Source of the DNA: Lineus longissimus
Taxonomy: Eukaryota; Nemertea; Pilidiophora; Heteronemertea; Lineidae
Length of the DNA stretch: 64,000 nt
Reading direction: 5' to 3'
Assembly: GCF_910592395.1 (NCBI RefSeq)
Contig: NC_088312.1
Span: 6,450,001 to 6,514,000, forward strand
In this document: positions 11,426 through 22,800 of the stretch, one piece after another
How positions within the stretch are numbered: the stretch's first letter is position 1
Layout of the letters: the number at the start of each line of letters is the position of its first letter
The notes under the pieces: generated by a model
Seen by the model: only the letters and a program-made list of their open reading frames with translations
Told to the model about the DNA's origin: nothing
Databases searched by the model: none
Translations under genes and position numbers: made by a program

Positions 11426-13325
11426 TAAGAATGAAACTTGCTCTGGTGGTGCAACTGGGACAACGTTGCAACCTGTGGTCGACGTCTGTCTGTAGATTAG
11501 TTTTGGATTGTGACATTGTCTCGGCTATGTACAACTGTCCACAAGAGCTGAAAACTTGTTGCTCTTCGTCCATTTAATATTGGGCCTATTGCACTCATAA
11601 TTGGTGTTGACCCCATCTGAACTGGTGGTCTCTACTATACTGTCTGCCAAGTAATGCTGCATTGAGTGACGCAGTATCCTCCATTTGCCTCTGTGCTCCA
11701 AAGATGTGAAAAAGGAACGTTCCTGTGAAGTAAAAAGGTATATCCATTTCCAAAGGCAGTCCTCGTATTCACTAGGGAAACTAATGAAGAAACTACAATT
11801 TCATATGCCATATTTCATTATTAGAAATATCACTTAACTGATGACAATCACCAGCTTGACAAAAGGGTCAAGAAATAATTAAATGTACAATCTGCAGTCA
11901 ACATAGATTCATTACCTGTGGCATCAAGACATTTCCTGGCTTCTGGTAGTGTTCCGTTACTTTTTCCAGAAGCTAAAACTAAACTGATTTAAAAATTTTT
12001 GCAGCAAACTGTAATAAATCATTTCGTTTATACAGGTATTTCCATTTCTGCTTCCGTCCATGGTCTTCTGAATGACAGTCGCCGAATATTGAAGTCATAT
12101 CGTCATATAGCGCTAAATTCAATCCTTGAGATTTTGTAGGAGATCATGGGATTTGATCATTAAAAACTCCCCCATCAAAAACCCATTACCCCAAAGTGAT
12201 GGCTTTTTGTTGCCAAATAGAACTCGTTCTAAATCATGCATTTCTTTTTCAAAGTCACATAACATATAAAGGGTCATTGCTAAAGGTGACCAGCAATTTC
12301 TGTCCCAAAAGAGCTCCTTTGTTCCTTTCTGAAAAAAGGTCACTCTCCACAAGGAAATTAGTGAAAAAACTAATTGCACTGGTCTGGCTTTAAATGTGCA
12401 GGTCACCAAGGCAAATGCCTTGGGCGGGGTCAGATTTCTACCTTTGCAACCCATTCAGCAACATCCATGAAATATTCATGTACTAAGTACAGGCCAAAAC
12501 ACCCTCTGACATGATGAAGAACATAATAATTATAATATCTTGTTTGGACAATATGCCCTTAGAATCTAACTGGACACAAATTCAATGACAAGATGAAGAA
12601 CATAATAATTATAATATCTTATTTCGACAACATGTCCTTAGAATCTAACTATACACAAATTCAACCCTTGGGATTAACTTATTCCTTTCATTAACATAAG
12701 CACGATAGAATTTCAGTCAAATATAATTATGAAGCAAGTGGCTTTTTTCAGACAACACTAATGGCATGCATTTCTACATTCATGTGCACACTTTTCTAAC
12801 ATTACATAAACAAAATGCAAAAGAAATTAATAATTGCAATCCAACTGAAACGGCCAGGGCCATTGTGCTCACCTGTCAACATGGAAGGGAGATGCATGTG
12901 GCTACCTTCACAACACTTTGCCCCCTGGTGGCCTAATTTATAATCTAATATATGGCAGACAAGCAGTCAAATTGCGCTATTTTCATTTTGAAAGAAGGTC
13001 TTGCCTAGGAGTACCCACACACCAAGTATGAACCTTCTAGGTCAAGTGGTTAAGAAACGTGCCACTCTTTTATCAGCAAGTTTACAGCCTGATCTCCATA
13101 CTTTTTATGACCTCCAAGGAGCAAGGCACTCTTAGCAGGACAACCTTGGGAACTCGTCTCTCCCCTCACCAATGGTCTGGGGTATTTTGGACCTGAAGTT
13201 CTCAGGTACTGCATCTTTATCACCCTGTATCCGAAGTCCACAAAGCACTCAGTCTAAAACATATAAATACGTTCACCATCTTGAATGAACTAGGCGATAT
13301 CCTAAAAGTCTCGAGCATTTTGAAG
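11426..13325. other. ACC 3' flank, probable 3' UTR plus repeats
   Basis: Downstream of the ACC stop. I saw no canonical AATAAA on the minus strand in this stretch; an ATTAAA variant lies at 11578-11573. An open frame on the minus strand at 12119-12454 has no recognisable features and overlaps a segment resembling 11700-11800, so it is more likely repeat than gene. Confidence 0.4.
12513..12670. repeat. 79-bp tandem duplication
   Basis: Two copies beginning GATGAAGAACATAATAATTA at 12513 and 12592, with a few substitutions between them. Lies downstream of the ACC stop codon, possibly in the 3' UTR or flank. Confidence 0.85.
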
Positions 13326-16300
13326 TCAAGATGACGATGGTGTGTTGTTCGTAGTCGAGGGCGACTCCATGGCTGCTAGCACTCGGCTGACTTCCGTACG
13401 CTGGCCTGCTGTCATGTGCTGCGTAATGTGAACGATGGAATCCATGGCTACTTCCGGGTTTGTCTGAATAAGGCTGAAAAGCAAAACAACTAAGTTAACT
13501 TCCACTGGTTTGATTTCTAAAATATACAAAGAAAAGACAAACATCCACCAACCTCTTTTCGGTCCCATGTTCAGGCAACTTGAACAGTTTCCTGGGTTGA
13601 AGGTTTGATGGAACAAAGTATTAACATGTGAACAAGGAGGCCTACATGTTTTTTCAGAGCATTGCTACATCATATAGAGCCCTTCCACCAACCTCATTTT
13701 GGTCCTTTGTTGGGGAAACTTGCATAGTTTGCTGGGTAGAAGATTCTACAACCCTTCCACCCAGAGCAGTGAGCTACTGCGCGAGATATCCCTCCTGGTG
13801 GGATGGATCTAGTCTTACCTTCTGATTTCCTGTATGACATAGTCTCTCTGCACACACTTGATGTTCTCCTCGATGATTGACTTGGATGCATCACCCTCAA
13901 ACTCGCTCTTCAACCACTCAACGACAGCCTTATTGTCTTCCCACAAGTACGCCTGAAACAGAACCGTTTCCTTCAATAACAATGCACAGAAGCTGACAGA
14001 AGCAAAATGAGAAAAATTAAAGGCTTGTAGAGTCGGGAACAATACCATGCGGGGGTAACTGATAAAGTATGTTCCCCAGGGGCTGATAGTGGATCACTTG
14101 TACATTTGTACACAAGCATTTTATCTCTATGTAGAGTGACCCTCGGACTTGACTGTCTAGAGCGAACGAGAAGAAGAAGATACGAGCAATGTAGGAACTG
14201 CTGGTCAATTGCACATCAATGCTGTGTATCATTGTCATTATCATTATTATTTTTGCCGGAGGTATGGAGTCCACTACAGTTTACAGGGTATGAGGGTTAG
14301 TCCTGAGAATCTGTGAAATGGGGGGGTCACTGAGCACGCAAAATCTGACAGATGATCCTTGTTTCTCTGTCCTGGGATGATCCAGCATTCCTGAACTGGC
14401 ACTTACATTGACAGTTCCCTGTCCCTCGACAAACCACCTCCTGAGCATGGACTTGCACTGGCCATTGGTGATCTCTTTGTTCATCTTGGAGATCTTGTCA
14501 ACCACCCTGTCCTCAAGGAGCAGACGGTGCAGGCGCCAATAGAAGAATGTACGACTTGTCTTCCAATCCAAGATATCCTGAAAATGTAAAAACATTCATT
14601 AAAATCTCTGTCTTAAGAAGGCATCTTCCTTGTCAACATCAAAGAAGAGAATGCAACATTTCTTTCTAGAAATTGGCCATCTTTGTACCAGAGTGTCATT
14701 CTTTGTACCAGAGAGTCTTTGCAACACAATATCCTACTAATAAGGTAAACAGCGACATATAACTTGGCCTATACATGTAGAAAAGTGTTCGCTATTGACA
14801 CCAAATGTGAAAGTACATGTAGAAGAACATATTGATCAAAAGATTTGAAACAAGGTTCTAATGTCTTTTTAGGAAACAACATGTATGACAACCATGCGGC
14901 TAGTTGGACGAGTTTCAGAACATCCCCTCACCGTGATGACGCCTTTTTCTTGCATCCTTCCAGGCGTATCATGCAGGTCGGCAAACGCCACAGCCACCTG
15001 ACGATAGAGCGGGACCAACTCTTCCTCACGCTCAGTCATCTGATTCTCGAGCTTGCTTCTCTCGAGCTTAGTAAGCTCGGGGCAGCTCATCTGTTGGCTC
15101 AGTTGGATACACTTAGAGTCGATTCTCTGCATCACTTTGTTCAGGTCTTTCACGCGGAATTTGATTTCGACTGTTCCTTGCGGTTCTAGCACACCACCCC
15201 TGAAATGATTGTTGAAAATTGCAATTGGCAAGGTTCTTCAAACTTCTCTTTGTGCGAATGTGGCACAAATAGCTTCAGTTTCCACAAGATTAAGGAGCAA
15301 AACTTGGTTTATTCGAACCTTTTCCCAGTCTTTCCGACTGATTTGTGTCTCACCCTCCTCTGAATAGTGTATCACAAGGCACAAGAGACTGCTGCCACTA
15401 ATTTCGGGACTTTTCTGTTTCTTGACAGGAACCACCAAAGACTTTAAGAGACCATCAGACAGATTACCTACCTACAATTCCTATCGGCATACAACTCCAT
15501 GTGGTTAGGGTTTATCGTTGGGTCCAGTACAGCCCACGCACCCCCTCTCAGCTCACCATAAGGGGGGATGTAGATGAGCACAGGCTTGGTGTACTCTCTC
15601 AGGCTATCCACGATATAAGCACCAAACTTCAAGATTTGATCATACATATCTGAAAGGAGGGTAGAAACTTATTCAGGTACATCTATTACAGGCCTTGATT
15701 CCAAAAATTACTAGGGCACCAATTTTAGAGCGATTTTGGCCTTGGGTACTGGAAAATATGAAACAAGATTGAGAGGGCACGAAGGCCATTTTGGAGGGCA
15801 CATGGTCATTAAAAGCATCATTCTTACCCTTCATGCCGCCGGAGAAACCCCGCCAGTTCGCAAAGATCATGAGTGGCAACTCCTCTCTGCAGAAGTCTTT
15901 GATGACTTGAGCAGTCTTGAAGGCAGAGTCAGGGAACCACACCTGACCAGCCTGTTGAATCACCTTCTGCTCGGAGTCTATATTGGCCGGGTCAGCAGGA
16001 GTGGCCAACTCGACAGTCCTGGTCTCGACAGCGATCACTCCAACAGGAATACCACCGAGTCTGAAACAATAAATGACCCGGTCAGGAACAGTTGTTTGTC
16101 GAGCTTAAATGCCCATTGGATAAACTGATCAATATCATAACCCATGGGCAATTTAACTAATAAAAGATCACGGAAACTTGAAATTGATCAAAGGCAATCA
16201 AACTTAAAGTGTCCATGGTATTGTTGTTTTAACAAAAGTGTGTACCAATGCAGCGCAAATATCTCTGGGTATAAAGTACGAGTCACCAAAGCACTGTTCT

Positions 16301-19300
16301 CTCACCTGGCGCGACCACAGACAACAGTCTTAGCCCAAGGAGCTAGTATCTCTTGGAAAGAATCCTTATCGAAGAAGCCGCTCTGCCAGGAATCAGGCTG
16401 CTCAGGGTTTGGTCGGCCAGAGAGCAACCATCTGGGGTCATAGGGTCCCTTGGGTGGGCAGAACTCTATTTCTCTCTCGATTGGGTCGGCTGGTGTGATA
16501 ATGGGAAGGGGACCTTTGGAATGCTGAAGATAGATGTGATGGCAAAGGTGAATTTTTCTTCTTCAGCATTTGCTCTGCTCTTGGTGGTGTTATTCTCCAA
16601 GGAGTATTCCTCCTCCAAGGCAGGACACTACTGTCAGATGCCAATTGGGTTCATTGGCCTAGTGACTCTGAATTTGGGCTGAGGTAGAGTATTTGCAAGT
16701 ACTCATGTTTCTCTCTTGGTGGGGTCTTTGCTTGCCCTGGCTGAGACACCAGATTACAAGGAGTTTTATGTCTCATTCGAAGGAGGTCTTTTTGCTGGCA
16801 CTAGGAGAGACAGCAGGTTCATGGAACTGCTGACATCTGATTCAAGATCAAAGCATTGTGCATCTTCCAAAGAAATCCAACCCATGATGAAACATACCTT
16901 CGGCATGTACGAAAGCCACTGGACAATCTTGCAAACGCCTTCAAAATCATCGGGCACAACGTCATGTGTGACGCCGTTATTATGCATTATCTGTATGCCG
17001 CCTAATTGGTTATGACTTGTGTAAACTTCTCGGCCGAGCACTTTGTTCAGGGCACTAGCTCCAGTCAGAATGATGAAGGAGTTCTCCACTTGGATTGTAC
17101 GCTGACCGAGGCGGACGATGTAAGCACCAATGCCAACAGCACGACAGGTCACCTAGAGAAGAGAGAGAATGATGAGGAGAAAAGGCATACCTCATACCTC
17201 AAGAGAGATTCCGTCCCCCTTCATTTCTGGCAACATTTTTATAATCGAACAACCTCACCACATCCAATTGAGTGTAGCATTTAACATTTACCAATCTATT
17301 CATGGGTGTCTAATAAGGACTTTTGAAGAAACAAATATTTTCCAGAAAACAGCAAAAAGTTGAACACATGAGTAAGTACGTTGTTTACTTACTAAGTTAA
17401 TGGTGACAATTTCATTGTAAGCCTGAGACGTCTCACCAGCTATCATACCAGATCCTCTCAAGTTCTCTACACCGATACCATCGTCTTTACCTAATGGAAG
17501 AAATACTCAATATTGAGTTCATGTTCTTTTTGAAGGCGACATTTCCAATGACATTGGATCAGGCATCTCGTGTTAAACTGACATACTTGCTGTTAGCAAC
17601 AATGACGAATCAAAGTCACGAACCACAACCCATTCGATGATTCGACTCATAAACAGACTCACCAATAATATCAATGACGAATCACAGTCACGAACCACAA
17701 CCCATTCGATAATTCGACTCATAAACAGACTCACCAATAATATCAATGATCTTGTATCTTGATTCGTTCTTCTCTTCAATCAGCTCACAGTGGACTGAAT
17801 TCATTGCACTTACTTTCTTGAAATCTTGAGGGGTCAGGTAGAGGTACTTGAAGCCCTGGGAAAAGAGGCAATACATCACAATACGATGATGGCAGGTCAA
17901 GCAGCTGGGGAGGTCAGTCAAAATCAAGTTGACTCTCGCTTATTTATACGTCGTATGTGTTGTGAAGAACCAGAAAGTTTAGTTCCTTGAAAACAATGCC
18001 AGTTCATCCAGAAATGCAATCCTGGGTTCTCCCCGGGCCCTACTGTGTTAACCACCAGGCAGTGAGGCAATGAGGCCACTAGGCAGCGAGGCAATGAGGC
18101 AATGATGGAATGAGGCAATGAGGGATTCTGGTTCATTTAAACTCAACCACACCTACCTTTTCATGATTCTTGTCATCATCCCACGCAACCTTGAACAAGT
18201 GTTTGATTTCCTCTGCTACACCGATCCTAGCGCCACTGTTGGCAGAGATGTAGATACGTGGTATACCAAGCTGGCGGGCCAACTCGGACGCACGCTAAAA
18301 AGGGTCAGAAAGTGAAATCTTAGCATACATATTAATTCAGGCTCCTGCTTTACCCTCCAGAGATTTGTTTGTAATACATCCCAAGAGTAAGGTTTGGAAG
18401 TATTGGAAGCTTAAGGCAATTGCTAAAAACTAATTATGCGCTGAACACACAATCTACTCTTCGCCAATTAAAAACCGATGAAAAATGAGAGAAAGGGCAA
18501 CGACGTCTGCTCCTGGTCTAGATGACATCACAGTGAACATCCTGGCCTTCATCTCCCTTTCACCCAACTCTCAGGAACCCCTGCCAATGAGATTGATCAT
18601 AGCACTTGACTGGATCCATCGCTGACCCCCTTTGGTCTAAACATCTTAGACTAACCAGTGACCAGGCCAGTGATACCTAGCCACGTCTCAACATATCTAC
18701 TCTACACTAACTCACCATGTAAATGAGATCTTCTTGAGGGCCAAATGATCCGATCTGGAATGTCATATCATTGGCGATAACAATGATCTCTCTGCCTTCT
18801 GGTACCTCGGGAGTCTTCAGCGTCATCTTCCAAGCCACCATACCAATCTGAAAGAGACACAAACATTTGGAGAAGCGAGACCAATCAGTGCTACATGTAT
18901 CTTCTGAATGGTAGATGTTTGATTAACAACGTGTACTGTCCACTTATCTAACAGTCAGTATCACTAGACAAAGGCATGTAATAAATCACTGAGCAACAAC
19001 ACAAGTAAATAGGAACTCACATCATTTTCACCTTGGAGCCTGGTCAGATCGACCAGATTCCCCCGAGCATCCAAGACCAGCTCGCTGTATGTACAAACAT
19101 TGGATGGGATGGCGATCTCTTCGTCTGGGTGGCTCTCGTCATACTCTTTCCAAATTTTCTCCAGAGACTGAAAGGATCATTGAAAGGGGGTGGGGTAATG
19201 TATTGAACAGATATAACAATGACTTCTGCTTTCATCGCTCATACCAAACAGCTATCAGCTCTGGTCAATATTTCTCTCCAGAAATGTACTGCGATTACTC

Positions 19301-19826
19301 TTCAGTGATACTGTATTTCATAACAGTTAGTATGCCAAATAACAACAATTTTGGCCAAACCGAAATCTTCAGAATGAACAGGTTCCATATCCGATTTATT
19401 GCAAATTGCAAATAACTGCAGAAATTAGACTTTTCTCTTTTTTCAATATTGAGTTGAGAGCTGAACATCAACTTGGACATAATTAGCTCTATAAACGATA
19501 ATGGGCGATTGTAATGTAAGTAGGAGGAAACCGGAGACCCCCAAGTGTCGGAGAGAGTTGCCCTCTCTATCACATGGGTGTGCCAGGACCAACTGGGGAT
19601 CAACCCAGGACCTAAGAGGTGACAAGCGATGATGTTTCCACTACGTCACTCCGCCAGAAATTACTCTTACCTGTCTGAAGAGTTCTGGGAAGTCATACAC
19701 ATAAGTGGTACCACTGGTCTGAGCCTGGAATCTCTTTAGCTGTAGATGGTCCTTAGTCACGTAGGGTGTACTGAGCAGTAGGCCATGGAGGGTGCCCTGT
19801 TTAGCTCCGTAGGCTTGAAACATGAT
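13326..19826 (-). CDS. ACACA: ACC exons 30-43: carboxyltransferase domain
   Basis: Exons 30-43: 19671-19826, 19021-19167, 18716-18847, 18157-18294, 17735-17855, 17393-17490, 16898-17152, 16306-16523, 15828-16060, 15472-15649, 14932-15199, 14407-14577, 13819-13952 and 13326-13473 (residues about 1560-2357). This crotonase-fold domain transfers the carboxyl group from biotin to acetyl-CoA. Conserved blocks include [14 protein letters not shown] (1716-1729), [63 protein letters not shown] and NWRGFSGGM. The C-terminus ends in a short Ser/Thr/Asn tail after [11 protein letters not shown], as in ACC1. No frameshift or stop is present. Confidence 0.97.
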
Positions 19827-22800
19827 CTGCAATCGAGAAGAAAGCATCAAGTCTGAGGTAAAGAGACAAACTTTTACATGTACATGTACCCTTAGGGCAG
19901 CTGGCAGAGATCCTTGCAAAATCCTATTCGACAAATACATTTTCAATTCTCCCGATTGTCACCGACAAAGGCGATTAAATATCCCTTAGATAGCAACAGG
20001 GCCAGGCTGCTGCTTTAGGACATATACTCTCCAACTAAAAGTTGGGAACACTGAATATGTCAGGGTTTAACGTTAGCTTTGATGTAATAATATACCTGTC
20101 CAGTCCTTGGATCGTTCACCTCCTTGTACATGCTGATGTCGAGATAGTAACCACTCTCGTTGGTCAGAAACAGACGGATTGGGATGCGGTTACCATTCGA
20201 GGATAACCTGATGGTGAGTTTGAGCTCGGCCTGCAGTACCCTCAGCTTCCAGAGCCGACTGCCGTATCGCATCACCATATTACGCACAACCTCCTCCAGC
20301 TGGAATGCAAAAACTCATATGAATTCCCCAACAGATGAAGATACCCGGGCCTGGTTGCTCAAAACAAATTTGATTAACTTAGCGTTATCTCCTTTAGCCA
20401 TTAGACCCAACACCAAGTTAACGCCAGCGTTAGTGACAAAAGTTGTTTTGAACAACCAGCCCCTGTACAATAACATCTTTTCATCAGTCATGTTAGGTCT
20501 ACTGATTACTGTAGGAGAGAAACATTTCTACAGTAGGTTCAGGTTAACAATCTCCACTGCAAGTAATTTCTGTTTAAAAGTGCAGAATAAAGCAGAGGTA
20601 AATGTCAAATGCCCAGCAGATTCTGAGAAGACCAAATGAATATATCTCTTACGGGCAAAAGATCAATTTACCCCTCCCCCTGTCATAGTCATTCTTTTAA
20701 TTTCCGTGCATCAGAACTTTTATTAAAGGTTGGGATATCATATCATACCAAAATAAAAGTTCATCCATCCCACTGAATCGATTCTGTCTGACCACTTTCA
20801 ACAGACTTCAAGGCTCATACCCTCTCACTGAGGGTGAAAAATCATAAAAATGCAAAATCCAACAAAACTTAAGACCTTTTACACAACTAGGTTAGAATAA
20901 TGATCACTGTTTACTGTCCCCCTCATTCAAAGCTTCAACATTTTCTCAGCACTTTCAGCACATTGTTTGCTTTTCCTCAAAGTTTTGTGTAAATTGCTCT
21001 GCTCAATTTTATTTCAATTTCACGAAATGAACACATGCCCAGGCCGGACTTATAATGAGTAAACTTGTGGCAGGAATCTCTCCTGATAAATTAAGAAAAA
21101 GATTGCTTTTCATACGAAGGCATACACTTCATCATTGTCACTGCAGGAACCTGTTACATGTTAGAAGTGAGTCTACCTTGGCCGGGTCCGAGAGAGTCAT
21201 AGTTGGAACAAAGTTGAGGAACAACTGGTTACAATCAGTGCGCTTAGACTGAAACAAGAGCAGATGAGAAGAATGTCTAGAAATGTGCATCGTTTACGCC
21301 AGGGGTAGGGGTTAGTGAAGTGAGGAGAGCACCCTGTAGGATTTGTCGGGTCGCTATACCCCTTGAAGAATTCTTGTTCCAAAGTTTCCTCTCAATCCCT
21401 TTAAAAAACTTGTCATGTGCACGTCTATGTTCACGCGGGCAGACTACCTCCCTCAGACCAAAAACAATGCCAGATCAAAAGCAATGGAGCTAATGTAGCA
21501 AAAAACCTGCCCAATCTTTCCAAACAAAATGCTCTCCCACTATCAATGTTAGAAAAAGACTTCACACCAGTGTAACAGACTTCACACAAGTGTCACTGTC
21601 TACTTCTGTGGTCAATTACTTTCATGGAAAACTCTGTGCCAACAAAAATTGTCAAATCGTCTTTTTGAGGAATGCACTCCACTGGTGTTAAAGGTATCCC
21701 AGTTCTATTCCGATATGTCAAAATGGTACAAGTCAAGCAGAACTTACTGTAAAATGGAAATTAAGCCACACAATATGGATTTTTCAAATGGATTTTGAGT
21801 TTTAAATGCTACTTTCCCAATGTTTGTTCAGGACAGAGTTCTCCAGAGTAACCGAAGCTTGTGTCAGAATGTTATTCATAGGTTCCTGAAAGAATCAAAC
21901 CTTTGCCGGGTCCAGATTAATGGTTGGTAGGAAATTCAGGAAGATGTGGTTGCAATCTGTCTTGAGAGACTGAAAATGAATCAATGGCATCAAACATGTC
22001 AAAAACATGGAAATTCCGAAATCACGAGCATGTATGATTTGACGCTGTCAAAACTGTTCTCATTTTTTATATTATCACCAACAGTAATTTCGTGACTGAA
22101 ATAGAAATCTTCCTCTTATTCTGTAAATCGCTATATTTTGAGGGGTTTTTAATATTGAAGGATTTAGGAGGTTTTAGGGTGGGGGTACCACCATGTTTGC
22201 TGAGGATGCTTACCTGTGGATGTGAGAATGCTACTTCCAGTGCATCCATTGCCTCCAGTAAGGTCCTCTCACCTTCATTTTGGAGATACTCAAATGAAGC
22301 TTCCTAAAAAGTACAAAAACATCTCAAGCAAATGTAAGTCAGTTCATGAAAGGACTTGAAAACATAGAAGAGCATGGACTTAATAGTGGGATTATAATTC
22401 TTTCTGCATCAGTAAAGGGCAATAAGCAATCACAAGTTAGCTGAAAATACGAGTTGATGCACCTACCTTAGTCACCAAGTCAGAGTGGCGAATGATCGCA
22501 CGAACAAAGAACCGGAAGTCTGTCACTTCATGATTGGCGGCAACTTGCTGGAGAAGAATGAAACTTATGCATGATATCAGTTTAGGACAGAGTATTATTA
22601 GACAAGAAAAATTGACAGCATCAAAACAGTTAAGACTTTTGTGGTACTTCGCACAGATAATCTGCTCACAGTCTTACCTTTGCCCTCGCGAGGTAGACAT
22701 GCATCCTGTGATTGGCAAACGGGATCGCTTCAAGGTCAAAGTTCCTCATGCGGTTGATCTCCAGCTGGAAAGCCAGGGCCGGCTCCAAGTGACGGTAGAT

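Noticed and set aside
12119-12454. 111-codon minus-strand frame downstream of ACC
   Set aside because: No recognisable domain; the DNA resembles a nearby segment around 11700-11800, so it is probably repeat-derived.
20501-20535. TACTGTAG...CTACAGTA short inverted repeat
   Set aside because: Only 8 bp with a short spacer; expected by chance in a 64-kb AT-rich window.
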